Positions 32,630 to 42,656 of a DNA stretch of 64,000 nucleotides are shown here, one piece after another; positions within the stretch are counted from its first letter, which is position 1, and the number at the start of each line of letters is the position of its first letter. The DNA is taken from the NCBI GenBank assembly GCA_902630885.1, contig CACOWI010000006.1, positions 28,005 to 92,004 on the forward strand, given 5' to 3'. The notes beneath the pieces are model-generated. The model was not told the DNA's origin, did not search any database, and was given only the letters and a program-made list of their open reading frames with translations. Source of the stretch: an uncultured SAR86 cluster bacterium (GTDB taxonomy: Bacteria; Pseudomonadota; Gammaproteobacteria; Magnimaribacterales; D2472). The position numbers and the translations under genes were made by a program.

Positions 32630-33201
32630 GACTAAATCTTGCTGATTGGTTTATTTTAATAGTCTTAATAGCTTCTGGAATAATTTCATTTGCTCGCGGA
32701 TTTACAAAAGAATTTTTGTCTTTATTTTTATGGTTGGCAGCATTTATAGCGGCAATAAGTCTTGAATACCTCGCAACACCTAAAATTAACGAATTTATTG
32801 GAAATGAGGAAATTTCAAAAATAATTTCTTATATTGTTGTCTTTGTAATTTTCATCTTCATAGGCGGAATGGTAATTAAATTTATAAGCAAACTTATTAA
32901 ATGGTCAGGTGCGTCTGGGTTTGATAGATTTCTCGGCGTTGTTTTTGGTTTGATTAGGGGCTTGATTGTTTTGTTTGTAATATTTTTATTACTTCCATCT
33001 GGTTTGAAAACAACAGACTTAATTAGTAATTCAAAAATTACACCGATTATTCAACAATATGCCCCAGAAATAGAAGCATATTTTAGAGAATTGATAGATA
33101 ATAGAAATGTTGTGGAGGAGGCTCTGGAAATAATTGAACCTTTAAAACAAGAGGTGGTTCCAGAACCAATTAATGATGACACAAAAGATGGGGACTCTTA
33201 A
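32617..33201 (+). CDS. cvpA: CvpA family membrane protein
   Basis: NLADWFILIVLIASGIISFARGFTKEFLSL; GFDRFLGVVFGLIRGL. Confidence 0.88.
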   Translation: MEALGLNLADWFILIVLIASGIISFARGFTKEFLSLFLWLAAFIAAISLEYLATPKINEFIGNEEISKIISYIVVFVIFIFIGGMVIKFISKLIKWSGASGFDRFLGVVFGLIRGLIVLFVIFLLLPSGLKTTDLISNSKITPIIQQYAPEIEAYFRELIDNRNVVEEALEIIEPLKQEVVPEPINDDTKDGDS

Positions 33202-34691
33202 TGTGTGGAATAGTTGGGATTTCTGCTGAAACAGATGTAGCTGCTGAAATCTATGATTCTCTTATAATGCTTCAGCATAGAGGGCAAGATGCTGCAGGTA
33301 TTTCTGTCTGCAACAGTGATGATCAATTAAATTCAAGAAAATCAATGGGATATGTTCGTGATGTTTTTCAGCAAAGACATATGGATAAACTTTCTGGGAA
33401 TTATGGCATTGGGCATGTGAGATATCCAACTGCTGGTGGTGCTGGAAAAGAGTTTGCTCAACCGATGTATGTTAATTCTCCATATGGTATAAGTCTTGCA
33501 CATAACGGAAATCTTACTAATTCAAAACAGCTAGGCAGTGAATTATTTCATGCAGAAATGAGGCATCTAAGAACCGATAGCGATTCAGAAGTGTTATTAA
33601 ATATTTTTGCACATGAGCTTGGTAAACAAAGAGAAATTTATCCATCTGAAAAACATATTTTTAAGGCAGTAACTAAGACTCATATAAGATGTGATGGTGC
33701 TTATGCTGTCATAGCTCTTATTAATGGTTATGGGATGCTAGCTTTCAGAGATAATAATGGAATTAGACCACTCTCACTTGGAATAAGAAAAGGAAAAAAT
33801 AGAGATGAGTACATTGTATCTTCTGAAGATGCACTCTTTACACCTCTTGGTTTTGAAAAAGTTAGAGATATAGATCCAGGCGAAGCAGTTTTTATTGATA
33901 AAAAAGGTAACTTCTTTTCTCAGCAGTGCTCAGATAATCCACAAAAAAGACCATGTATATTCGAGTATGTTTATTTTTCAAGACCGGATTCAAAAATAGA
34001 CGAGATTTCTGTATACAAGGCAAGAATGAGGATGGGAACAAAACTTGCTGGACAAATTAAAAAAACAAGACCAGATCATGATATAGATGTTGTTATTCCA
34101 ATTCCTGATAGTTCTGTAACAGCTGCCCATCAGTTGGCCGTTGATTTAAATGTTCCTTATAGAGAGGGCTTTGTGAAAAATAGATATATTGGAAGGACAT
34201 TTATTATGCCGTATCAAGAAGAAAGAAAAAAATCTGTTAGACGAAAACTAAATATTCTTGATTTAGAGTTTGATGGTAAGAATGTTTTACTTGTTGATGA
34301 CTCTATTGTTAGGGGAACAACAAGCAAAAAAATAATTGAGATGGCAAGAGAAGCAGGAGCTAAAAAAGTCTATTTCGCATCTGCTGCTCCTGCAATTAAA
34401 TATCAAAATTTATATGGAATTGACATGCCCGCAACTGCTGAATTAATTGCCTCCAAAAAAGATCATGATGAAGTAGCAAAAGAAATCAATGCTGACTGGT
34501 TGATATATCAAACACTTGACGATCTTATTGATTCTGTCCGTGAAGGAAACCCAGAAATAAAAGAGTTTGAAACCTCAATTTTCACTGGAGAGTACTTTAC
34601 TCCTCTAATTGAAAACTATCTTGAGGATCTTGAGACATCTAGAAAAGATGAATTAAAGATGCAAAGAGAAAAAACTAAGGCAAAAGGTTAG
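33201..34691 (+). CDS. purF: Amidophosphoribosyltransferase
   Basis: MCGIVGI Ntn nucleophile; [26 protein letters not shown]. Confidence 0.97.
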   Translation: MCGIVGISAETDVAAEIYDSLIMLQHRGQDAAGISVCNSDDQLNSRKSMGYVRDVFQQRHMDKLSGNYGIGHVRYPTAGGAGKEFAQPMYVNSPYGISLAHNGNLTNSKQLGSELFHAEMRHLRTDSDSEVLLNIFAHELGKQREIYPSEKHIFKAVTKTHIRCDGAYAVIALINGYGMLAFRDNNGIRPLSLGIRKGKNRDEYIVSSEDALFTPLGFEKVRDIDPGEAVFIDKKGNFFSQQCSDNPQKRPCIFEYVYFSRPDSKIDEISVYKARMRMGTKLAGQIKKTRPDHDIDVVIPIPDSSVTAAHQLAVDLNVPYREGFVKNRYIGRTFIMPYQEERKKSVRRKLNILDLEFDGKNVLLVDDSIVRGTTSKKIIEMAREAGAKKVYFASAAPAIKYQNLYGIDMPATAELIASKKDHDEVAKEINADWLIYQTLDDLIDSVREGNPEIKEFETSIFTGEYFTPLIENYLEDLETSRKDELKMQREKTKAKG

Positions 34692-37267
34692 GGGTTAACA
34701 ATATTAATCGATGGTATCTCAGCTGAATTTGCACTTTTAACATAAGCTGGAATTTCATCAAAATTTAAATATTTATAAATTTCACCCGAAAGTGGATTTA
34801 TTTCATTCATATATTTCATGTATTCTTCATGGGTTGGAAGTTCTCCAACAATAGAGGCAATAGCTGCTAACTCTGCTGATGCCAAATACACATTGGCTCC
34901 ATCTCCAAGTCTATTTGGAAAATTTCTAGTAGATGTAGATACGACAGTAGCACCAGCCATGACACGTGCCTGATTACCCATACATAGAGAGCATCCAGGT
35001 AACTCTGTTCTTGCACCTGAGCTTACAAATGTTTCAAAAACACCTTCATCTTTTAATTGTTTTTCATCCATTTTTGTTGGAGGAGAAATCCATAATTTTG
35101 CTTTTGTACCGTTATATTTTTTAAGGAGGTGACTTGCTGCTCTAAAATGCCCAATGTTTGTCATGCACGAGCCAATGAACACCTCATCAATTTTATCTCC
35201 ACAAACATCCGATAGGGTTTTAATATCGTCTGGATCATTAGGGCATGCCAAAAGTGGTTCCTTTATTTCATTTAAATCAATTTCAATAATCTCAGCGTAC
35301 TCTGCATCCTTATCAGGTTCTAACAGAACTGGATTCTTAATCCACTCTTCCATTGCTTGAGCTCTTCTTTCAATAGTCTTTTCATCACCATACCCGCTAG
35401 CAATCATCCATCTAAGCATAATTATATTTGATTCAAGATATTCAATAATTGGTTCTTTGCTAAGACGAACTGTGCAACCTGATGCAGATCTTTCAGCTGA
35501 AGCATCAGATAATTCAAAAGCTTGCTCAACTTTTAAGTTAGGCAATCCTTCAATCTCAAGACATTTGCCTGAGAATACATTCTTCTTACCTTCTTTTTCA
35601 ACGGTCAGTAATCCTTTTTGAATAGCAGCATAAGGGATTGCATTTACAAGATCTCTCAATGTGATTCCTGGTTGCATTTCTCCTTTAAATCTAACGAGAA
35701 CTGATTCTGGCATATCCAAAGGCATGACTCCTAGAGTAGCTGCAAACGCTACTAAACCAGAACCTGCTGGAAAACTTATACCGATAGGAAATCTTGTATG
35801 GCTATCTCCACCAGTTCCAACAGTATCAGGTATTAACATTCTATTTAACCATGAGTGAATTATCCCATCGCCTGGTTTAAGTGATACTCCACCTCTGTTC
35901 ATAATAAAATCAGGGAGTGTATGTTGTGTCTCAATATCAACAGGCTTTGGGTATGCAGCAGTATGACAAAATGATTGCATTACCAGATCTGATGAAAACC
36001 CAAGGCATGCTAATTCTTTAAGTTCATCTCTAGTCATTGGCCCAGTTGTATCTTGTGATCCAACTGTTGTCATTCTTGGCTCACAATAAACTCCAGGCCT
36101 TACTCCATCAATACCACATGCTTTACCAACCATTTTCTGTGCAAGGGTGTATCCTTTCTTTGAACCATCTTTTGAGTCGGGTCTTCTAAAGATTTTGGTA
36201 GGTTCTAGACCAAGCACCTCTCTGGTTTTGTCTGTGAGTTGTCTTCCTATAATCAACGGAATTCTTCCATTTGCTCTTACTTCGTCAAGGATAACGTCTG
36301 TTTTTAATTCAAATTCTGTAATGACTTCATTTGAATTAGCATCAATGACTTTACCTTCAAAAGGTTTTAATATTATTTCCTGACCCATTTCCATGTTAGT
36401 AACATCCATTTCTATAGGAAATGCACCCGAGTCTTCTAAAGTATTAAAAAATATTGGAGCAATTTTGCCACCAAAGCAGAAGCCACCTTCTTTTTTATTT
36501 GGAATGCATGGAATTTCATCACCCATATGCCATAGAACAGAATTGGTTGCAGATTTTCTTGATGATCCAGTACCTACAACATCACCAACAAATACTAAAG
36601 GATTTCCTTTTTCTTTTAACTTTTCTATAGTTTCGAGAGGTTGATCCAAACCCTCTCTTGGCATCTTGAACATGGCAAGGGCATGAAGTGGAATATCTGG
36701 CCTAGACCATGCATCTGTAGCTGGTGATAAATCGTCAGTATTTATTTCACCTGGTACTTTATAAACAGTAAGTTTAATTTGCTCAGGAATATCAGTCTTA
36801 TCAGTAAACCATTTACCTTCTGCCCATGAATCGATGACTTTTTTGGCGTACTTATTTTCTTTTGAGAGTTCAAAAATCTCGTTAAAAGCATCAAAAATTA
36901 ATAAAGTTTGACTTAAGGCATTTGCAGCCTCATCACCGAGACCCTCAATTTCAAGACATTTTATAAGTGGCTCAATATTGTAGCCTCCAAGCATAGTACC
37001 AAGTATTTGCACTGCTTCTTTCTTATTTATGTAAGGACTTGAAGTCTTTCCAGTAGTGATATCTGCCAAAAATGCTGCTTTTACGTATGCAGATTGGTCT
37101 ACTCCAGCTGGAACTCTCTCTTTTAGTAAAAACAAAAGCAATTCACTCTCTTTATGATCTGATTTGAGTAGTTCAACAAGTTTAGATGTTTGATCGGCGT
37201 CTAAGGGTAGGGGCGGTATATTTTGTTCAGCCCTTTCTTCAACGTGTTTTTTATAGTTATTTAACAT
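34688..37267 (-). CDS. acnB: Aconitate hydratase B
   Basis: AcnB-type domain order; [51 protein letters not shown]. Confidence 0.96.
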   Translation of the reverse strand: MLNNYKKHVEERAEQNIPPLPLDADQTSKLVELLKSDHKESELLLFLLKERVPAGVDQSAYVKAAFLADITTGKTSSPYINKKEAVQILGTMLGGYNIEPLIKCLEIEGLGDEAANALSQTLLIFDAFNEIFELSKENKYAKKVIDSWAEGKWFTDKTDIPEQIKLTVYKVPGEINTDDLSPATDAWSRPDIPLHALAMFKMPREGLDQPLETIEKLKEKGNPLVFVGDVVGTGSSRKSATNSVLWHMGDEIPCIPNKKEGGFCFGGKIAPIFFNTLEDSGAFPIEMDVTNMEMGQEIILKPFEGKVIDANSNEVITEFELKTDVILDEVRANGRIPLIIGRQLTDKTREVLGLEPTKIFRRPDSKDGSKKGYTLAQKMVGKACGIDGVRPGVYCEPRMTTVGSQDTTGPMTRDELKELACLGFSSDLVMQSFCHTAAYPKPVDIETQHTLPDFIMNRGGVSLKPGDGIIHSWLNRMLIPDTVGTGGDSHTRFPIGISFPAGSGLVAFAATLGVMPLDMPESVLVRFKGEMQPGITLRDLVNAIPYAAIQKGLLTVEKEGKKNVFSGKCLEIEGLPNLKVEQAFELSDASAERSASGCTVRLSKEPIIEYLESNIIMLRWMIASGYGDEKTIERRAQAMEEWIKNPVLLEPDKDAEYAEIIEIDLNEIKEPLLACPNDPDDIKTLSDVCGDKIDEVFIGSCMTNIGHFRAASHLLKKYNGTKAKLWISPPTKMDEKQLKDEGVFETFVSSGARTELPGCSLCMGNQARVMAGATVVSTSTRNFPNRLGDGANVYLASAELAAIASIVGELPTHEEYMKYMNEINPLSGEIYKYLNFDEIPAYVKSANSAEIPSINIVNP

Positions 37268-37372
37268 CGTCTGGTCTCCGATGGGCTTATTTTACTCTTA
37301 TAGCCAAAGATAGCCACTAAATAAGGGCAATTTAGCAAAATTTTCGATAAAAATCGGTTATTATTAAGACAA

Positions 37373-37822
37373 ATGCCTAAATTACAAAAAAAACGTTCAT
37401 CAACTCCATGTCTCGGGATATGTTCCACAACATTTGGTGATGAAGTTTGTAAGGGCTGTAAACGTTTTGCTCATGAAATAGTGTCATGGACTAAATACTC
37501 ACCCGAAGAAAGAGAAATTATTAATTTAAGGTTAGAACAATTCAAAATTCAAATTTTAAAAAGAAGATTTAAAATAATCGATCCTGATTTGTTTGCTTCA
37601 AGGCTAGATGAAAAAGCAATAAATTTTAATCATTCTCTCGATCCTTTAACTTGGATTTTCGACTTATTCAGAGCAGCTGGATCACAGCCAATTAACTTAA
37701 CTGATTTTGGAATAGAAAATTTAGTTAGTTATGATCCAAAGACAATTAAAGATGAAATTAATGACGAGCTTCGCGAACTTTCAGAAGTTCATTTTGAAAG
37801 ATATTTTAAAGAAGCTAACTAA
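37373..37822 (+). CDS. DUF1289-containing protein
   Basis: CLGICSTTFGDEVCKGCKRFAHEIVSWTKYSPEER. Confidence 0.8.
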   Translation: MPKLQKKRSSTPCLGICSTTFGDEVCKGCKRFAHEIVSWTKYSPEEREIINLRLEQFKIQILKRRFKIIDPDLFASRLDEKAINFNHSLDPLTWIFDLFRAAGSQPINLTDFGIENLVSYDPKTIKDEINDELRELSEVHFERYFKEAN

Positions 37823-38255
37823 AATCCTTTAGCATTATTTTTAACTCTAACGAGTGTTGCTCCTCTTCACCAATTTGTGCTCGTGCATATTCCTCTAAGT
37901 ATATAGATTTATTTTCAACGCAATCTAATAATTTTTTATAGAGACTTAATGCATATAACTCATGCTCTAAACTTTCTTCAAGAATATCTTTAATAGTGTG
38001 TCTATTAGTCTCTTCAATTTTAGCTATCCTTTGACTGGGGTGACCGTCTAGCCCAGCAATTTTTTCTCCAGCCATTTGAGCATGCAAAAGTGATTCAGTA
38101 GCTTGCTCTTTTAAGAAACTAACTATAGGTAATCTATAAGGTCCGCTCACCATCATTGAGGAGTGAGTGTAACGAACTACTCCTGCTAATTCATATTCCA
38201 TTATTTCATTTAAAACATTACAAACTTTCTGCGAATCTATTTGATCAACTTTCAT
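37815..38255 (-). CDS. Bacterioferritin-like / ferritin-like diiron protein
   Basis: MEYELAGVVRYTHSSMM..EQATESLLHAQMAGEKI..LEHELYALSLYKKLL..EEEQHSLELK carboxylate/His pattern. Confidence 0.78.
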   Translation of the reverse strand: MKVDQIDSQKVCNVLNEIMEYELAGVVRYTHSSMMVSGPYRLPIVSFLKEQATESLLHAQMAGEKIAGLDGHPSQRIAKIEETNRHTIKDILEESLEHELYALSLYKKLLDCVENKSIYLEEYARAQIGEEEQHSLELKIMLKDFS

Positions 38256-38288
38256 ATAATATTACTCCAAATACATTAATTATTTATG

Positions 38289-38316
38289 ATTATAGTAAAA
38301 TTATATTTAATGTAAA
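38289..38316 (-). promoter_or_regulatory. Candidate sigma70 promoter for ferritin-like gene (TTTACA-N16-TATAAT)
   Basis: On the minus strand -35 TTTACA (38316-38311), 16-nt spacer, -10 TATAAT (38294-38289), then SD and ATG at 38255. Confidence 0.65.
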
Positions 38317-38340
38317 CTACTGATATAAGGTATTTTTTTA

Positions 38341-38370
38341 ATGATAATTATTTTGATTATCATTCTCATT
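38341..38370. promoter_or_regulatory. Fur-like box (ATGATAAT-N7-ATTATCAT, with overlapping GAGAATGATAATC on minus strand)
   Basis: GATAATtattttgATTATC is a 19-nt dyad with the Fur consensus ends; minus strand reads AATGAGAATGATAATC. Confidence 0.75.
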
Positions 38371-38686
38371 TAGAGAATAATTTATACCTATAGAAAAGAA
38401 TGAAGGCTATAAATGAATAACCTATTTTTGATATTTGATAGATAAAAGGAATACTTACAAATTTTGCTAACCAACCATATCCCTCAGTCCTTTGCCAAAC
38501 ATATATAAAGGCGTCTACTCCTGAAATCTCTGAACCATTATCTAATCTCACGTGGAGTTTTTTAAGATACTTATCATCCATTTCACTGCAGTCTACAAAA
38601 TTTAAATTAGATCTTTTTTTGTAATGCTTTATTTCATAATTGCATATTGAACATTTTTCATTGAAAAGAATTTCTGATTTATCCAT
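38366..38686 (-). CDS. DCC-type thiol-disulfide oxidoreductase family (DUF393)
   Basis: LFNEKCSICNYEIKHYKKRSN; GVDAFIYVWQRTEGYGWLAKF. Confidence 0.75.
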   Translation of the reverse strand: MDKSEILFNEKCSICNYEIKHYKKRSNLNFVDCSEMDDKYLKKLHVRLDNGSEISGVDAFIYVWQRTEGYGWLAKFVSIPFIYQISKIGYSFIAFILFYRYKLFSK

Positions 38687-38747
38687 TTTTTTAATCTCTT
38701 AAATATATGATTTAATATCATTATATTAAAACCAAATGAGGTCATGT

Positions 38748-38993
38748 ATGAAATTTTTATTTTTACTAATTTTTTTAGTTCCAAACATTTTATTTGCTTC
38801 TGATAAATCAGACGAAAGAACGGTAAGTGAGTTATCGATAAATGAATTAAAAGAAATTGTTCGTCTTATTGTTGAAGAAAGTATAGAACAATGTACTGTC
38901 ACCGGAACTATGCAAGGAAGGGCAAAAGTTAATCTAAGAGTCGAAGGTGAAGTTGTAGCAAAGATGTCTTGTGAATTTGAAGATGAGGAATAA
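38748..38993 (+). CDS. Small exported protein, unknown function
   Basis: Signal peptide MKFLFLLIFLVPNILFA; GAGG SD 6 nt before ATG 38748; two Cys in the mature part. Confidence 0.6.
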   Translation: MKFLFLLIFLVPNILFASDKSDERTVSELSINELKEIVRLIVEESIEQCTVTGTMQGRAKVNLRVEGEVVAKMSCEFEDEE

Positions 38994-39190
38994 TGGCTAA
39001 CAAGAAAAATTTTGTAAAATTTTTCAAGGTTGGTTGGAATAAAATCTTTGGAAAAGAAGAAGACTCCACATCACTCAGAACTAAAAGTTTATTTAGGGCA
39101 ATGAAAGGAATTCAAAATGTTGGAACTCCTCATGACTGGGAAGATTATGAAAAATATAAAAAAGAATTAGATGAAAAAGAATCAAACTAA
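38993..39190 (+). CDS. Hypothetical protein (65 aa)
   Basis: TAATG overlap with upstream gene; overlaps following DUF2237 gene; basic N-term, acidic C-term. Confidence 0.55.
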   Translation: MANKKNFVKFFKVGWNKIFGKEEDSTSLRTKSLFRAMKGIQNVGTPHDWEDYEKYKKELDEKESN

Positions 39191-39545
39191 TGTTTTCGAT
39201 GAAACTATTGAAGAGTGTTGTTCAAATCCCATAACTGGTTTTTATAGAGATGGTTTTTGCCACACTGACGAGCTTGATAGAGGTCTTCATGTTGTATGCG
39301 CTCAAGTAACTTCAGAATTTTTAGACTTCTCAAAGAACAGAGGCAATGATTTATCTACTCCACGACCAGAATTTGATTTCCCTGGCCTAAAAGAAGGTGA
39401 CTCTTGGTGTTTATGTGCTGAAAGGTGGAAAGAAGCTTATGAATGTGGTTTCGCACCTAAAATTTTTTTAAAAAGAACTAATAAAAAAGCCTTAAAAGTT
39501 ATAGATTTAGATATTCTTAAAGATTTTGCTATAGATTTGTCTTAA
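39171..39545 (+). CDS. DUF2237 family protein
   Basis: NPITGFYRDGFCHTDELDRGLHVVCAQVTSEFLDFSKNRGNDLSTPRPEFDFPGLKEGDSWCLCAERWKEA. Confidence 0.85.
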   Translation: MKKNQTNVFDETIEECCSNPITGFYRDGFCHTDELDRGLHVVCAQVTSEFLDFSKNRGNDLSTPRPEFDFPGLKEGDSWCLCAERWKEAYECGFAPKIFLKRTNKKALKVIDLDILKDFAIDLS

Positions 39546-40804
39546 TTTACTAGCGGGAGTTCGTACCAATTAGTTGTGTACTTAGGTGAAGTCATATTCT
39601 GTTTCATTGGAGACCATTTTTTTGTATTTTGAGATGCATAATAAATTTGAGTTTCATAAGCATTCATTCGATCGAGATACTTCATTAATCTGGTATTTTG
39701 CTTAGGATCATTAGGATCTTTAAACAAAGAATATTGTTTAATATGCTCACCAGTAAATTTGTTTAAGATTATTCCTGCTTTTGCATAATCATATCCAGAT
39801 CTAAAGATAGGCAATAATCCTTTTTTCGCTGCTGTAAGAATATCTCTAGTATCGTTTGTGGGAGTAATAAGTCCAATTGTTCTTAAGTCTGAGTGTTGAG
39901 GTTTATTTTTATTAAAAGGGCTAGTTCTTACGAAAACAGAAACTTGAGAGCATTTTTGTTTTTCACTTCTTAACTTTTCTGCTGCTCTAACAGCAAAATT
40001 ACTAACTATAGGTTTTAACGTTTCTAAATTAGATACTCTTTCGCCAAAGCTTCTGCTTACAACAATTTGTTTTTTTGATGAGATATCATCCTCTATATCA
40101 AGACATCTTTCGCCTCTTAGCTCTCTCACTGTTCTTTCTAAAACTATACTAAATTTTTTTCTAATATTCTGTGGACTTATGTTTGCAAGATCTAATGCCG
40201 TATTGATACCAGCATTGTTTAAATGATCATTCAATCTCCTCCCAACTCCCCATACTTTACCAACCGGAGTTTGTTTTAGAGCAATTCTAATTTGCTCTTT
40301 GTCTGATAAATAAATAACTGATGTTGGTATATTCTCTCTTTTGATTTCATTTATAGCAATTTTGCTTAAAGTTTTATTCGGAGCTATCCCTATTCGAACT
40401 GGGATTCCTGTCCATTGCCTCACCAAAGATCTTATATGACAACCAAAGTCATAAAGGTCATAATTCTGTTTTAAAGTATCTAAATCTAAAAAGGCTTCAT
40501 CAATACTGTATATCTCAACTCTCGGAACAAATCCTTCAAGGATATTCATCACTCTGGCAGATATATCTCCATAAAATGTAAAATTTGACGAAAACACTTT
40601 TCCATTTTGTTTAAGAAAAGATTCTCTAACCTTAAACCACGGAACGCCCATTCCAATTCCCATTTTTTTTGCTTCTGTACTCCTTGCTATGACGCAACCA
40701 TCATTATTAGAAAGAACAACAATAGGAGTATTCTTTAGATCTGGACGAAAAATTCTTTCGCAGGATGCATAAAAACTTTCACAGTCAACAAGAGCAAAAG
40801 CCAT
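39542..40804 (-). CDS. umuC: DNA polymerase V catalytic subunit
   Basis: Y-family: FALVDCESFYASCERIFRP; VVLSNNDGCVIARSTEAKKMGI; YSIDEAFLDL. Confidence 0.95.
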   Translation of the reverse strand: MAFALVDCESFYASCERIFRPDLKNTPIVVLSNNDGCVIARSTEAKKMGIGMGVPWFKVRESFLKQNGKVFSSNFTFYGDISARVMNILEGFVPRVEIYSIDEAFLDLDTLKQNYDLYDFGCHIRSLVRQWTGIPVRIGIAPNKTLSKIAINEIKRENIPTSVIYLSDKEQIRIALKQTPVGKVWGVGRRLNDHLNNAGINTALDLANISPQNIRKKFSIVLERTVRELRGERCLDIEDDISSKKQIVVSRSFGERVSNLETLKPIVSNFAVRAAEKLRSEKQKCSQVSVFVRTSPFNKNKPQHSDLRTIGLITPTNDTRDILTAAKKGLLPIFRSGYDYAKAGIILNKFTGEHIKQYSLFKDPNDPKQNTRLMKYLDRMNAYETQIYYASQNTKKWSPMKQNMTSPKYTTNWYELPLVN

Positions 40805-41232
40805 TAGAATTTATTAATTGCTGCAGTTACAGTTCCTACTATCTCTAATTCTTGTCCGCTATTAATAAAGATAGGAGGGTACTCAGGATTGTCTGGCATT
40901 AGGCACATTCTTGGTTTGAGCTTCAATCTTTTGCATACAAATTCGCCATCTATTGTTGCAACCACAATACTGTTATGGGATGGTTTAATGCTTCTATCTA
41001 CTACTAAAACTGCTTGGTCAGTAATACCAGAACCAACCATAGATTGTCCTTGAGCTCTGACCAAAAAAGTTGCAGCACCATTTTTTATTAGATGCTTATT
41101 TAAATCTATAGGACTTTCAATATAGTCGCTTGCCGGACTGGGGAATCCGGCATGGACTGATTCAAGAAAATAGGGCACAAATATTGCCGGCAGATTTTCT
41201 TCAGAAATTTTTCCGATATAGTCAACTTTCAT
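40804..41232 (-). CDS. umuD: DNA polymerase V accessory subunit
   Basis: S24 peptidase; HAGFPSPASDYIE cleavage region; GQSMVGSGI catalytic Ser; VVATIDGEFVCKRLKL Lys. Confidence 0.93.
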   Translation of the reverse strand: MKVDYIGKISEENLPAIFVPYFLESVHAGFPSPASDYIESPIDLNKHLIKNGAATFLVRAQGQSMVGSGITDQAVLVVDRSIKPSHNSIVVATIDGEFVCKRLKLKPRMCLMPDNPEYPPIFINSGQELEIVGTVTAAINKF

Positions 41233-41245
41233 AGGAATTACTAAA

Positions 41246-41265
41246 TACTGTATAAATATACAGTA
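41246..41265. promoter_or_regulatory. LexA/SOS box (TACTGTATAAATATACAGTA)
   Basis: CTG-N10-CAG, near-palindromic, 14 nt upstream of umuD start. Confidence 0.95.
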
Positions 41266-41291
41266 TATTTGAGTTTAAAACAATGCTGTTT

Positions 41292-42002
41292 TTAGATTTT
41301 AAATTCTTTTAAATTTAGATTACTTTCTTCAATAGAAAAAAACCAACCAAACTTATCCCAATCTCCTAGAACAACTCTTTTAGTTGAATTATGTTCATGT
41401 ATTTTTGGTCTATGTGTATGACCATGAATAAAAATATCTGGTTTATTTTCTTGAATGAAATTATTTACCGTTTCAAGATTTGCATCTGTGATTTCAAGAG
41501 ACTTTTCAGAAGTAGCATCTTTGCTGTCAGATCTTAATGAGTTTGCGATTTCATTTCTCTCATCAATACTTTTAGATAAGAAATCTTTCTGCCATGCCTC
41601 AGATCTAACCTTATTTCTAAATTCTATGTAGTCAGAATCATCGGTACACAAGAAATCTCCATGACTTAAGATTGCTTTCATACCGTTAATGTCCAATGTA
41701 TAAGGATCAGACAATATAGAAATCCCAACCTCATCTGCAAAAGCCTCACCAATCAAGAAATCTCTGTTACCATGCATTAGAAATGTCTCAGGACCATCTA
41801 AAGTAAAATCAATAAGAGTTTTTTTTATGTCTTGAATGAAAGAATTGTCATCATCATCTCCAATCCAGATTTCAAATAAGTCACCTAATATAAAGAGATG
41901 AGTACAAGCTTCCTTAGATTCATTTAGAAATAATTTAAAAGCATTAGTTAAATGAAAGTTATTTTCGCTTAGATGTATATCTGATATAAAGCGTGGCTTC
42001 AT
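41292..42002 (-). CDS. lpxH: UDP-2,3-diacylglucosamine diphosphatase
   Basis: Metallophosphoesterase FISDIHLSENN; LGDLFEIWIGDDD; MHGNRDFLIG; HGHTHRPKIH. Confidence 0.92.
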   Translation of the reverse strand: MKPRFISDIHLSENNFHLTNAFKLFLNESKEACTHLFILGDLFEIWIGDDDDNSFIQDIKKTLIDFTLDGPETFLMHGNRDFLIGEAFADEVGISILSDPYTLDINGMKAILSHGDFLCTDDSDYIEFRNKVRSEAWQKDFLSKSIDERNEIANSLRSDSKDATSEKSLEITDANLETVNNFIQENKPDIFIHGHTHRPKIHEHNSTKRVVLGDWDKFGWFFSIEESNLNLKEFKI

Positions 42003-42622
42003 TCACTAATGGTAACAGACTCGATTATAATGACATTTTCAGGAACGCCTTCACGTCCGCCTGATAAATTATCTGGCAAAATTGGTACATTAGCAATTTT
42101 ATCAACCACTTCTATGCCTTCAGTAACCTTACCAAAAACCGCATAACCCCATCCCTCTAATGTTTCACCAGTATGATTTAGGAACCCATTATCTTTGTGA
42201 TTTATAAAAAACTGACTTGTAGCAGAATGAGGATCATTAGTTCTTGCCATTGCAATAGTGCCTCTATCATTAGAAAGGCCATTATTAGCTTCATTTTGTA
42301 TTGGACTAGTGCCACTTGACTTATTGTTCATATCAGTAGTTAATCCACCGCCCTGAATCATAAAACCATTAAGAACTCTGTGAAATATTGTTCCTTCGTA
42401 GTATCCAGACTTAGCTATTGTTTTGAAGTTTTCAACTGTAATAGGTGCTTTATCGTCATTTAGTTCAAGTTGAATATCTCCATGAGATGTTTTTATTGTT
42501 ACTAGCGTCATTTTTTTCTCCAAAATATTATTTGCCATATCATTTTCATTAACATCAACACATGAACTCAGCATTAGTAAAAGTGAAAAAGATAAATAAA
42601 CTGTGTGATTCTTAATTTTCAA
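41999..42622 (-). CDS. ppiB: Peptidyl-prolyl cis-trans isomerase (cyclophilin), possible lipoprotein form
   Basis: VTIKTSHGDIQLELNDDKAPITVENF; FHRVLNGFMIQGGG; N-terminal extension with lipobox-like LMLSSC; adjacent to lpxH. Confidence 0.88.
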   Translation of the reverse strand: MKIKNHTVYLSFSLLLMLSSCVDVNENDMANNILEKKMTLVTIKTSHGDIQLELNDDKAPITVENFKTIAKSGYYEGTIFHRVLNGFMIQGGGLTTDMNNKSSGTSPIQNEANNGLSNDRGTIAMARTNDPHSATSQFFINHKDNGFLNHTGETLEGWGYAVFGKVTEGIEVVDKIANVPILPDNLSGGREGVPENVIIIESVTISE

Positions 42623-42656
42623 TTATTTGCCTTAAATTATAAATATAATTTTATCA

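Noticed and set aside
37345-37360. Small hairpin CGAT-aaaa-ATCG between acnB and the DUF1289 gene
   Set aside because: Only 4-bp stem; no support as regulatory element.
42634-42651. Perfect AT-only palindrome AAATTATA-AA-TATAATTT upstream of ppiB
   Set aside because: Pure A/T in AT-rich intergenic DNA; likely chance or -10 region. Not strong enough as an operator.
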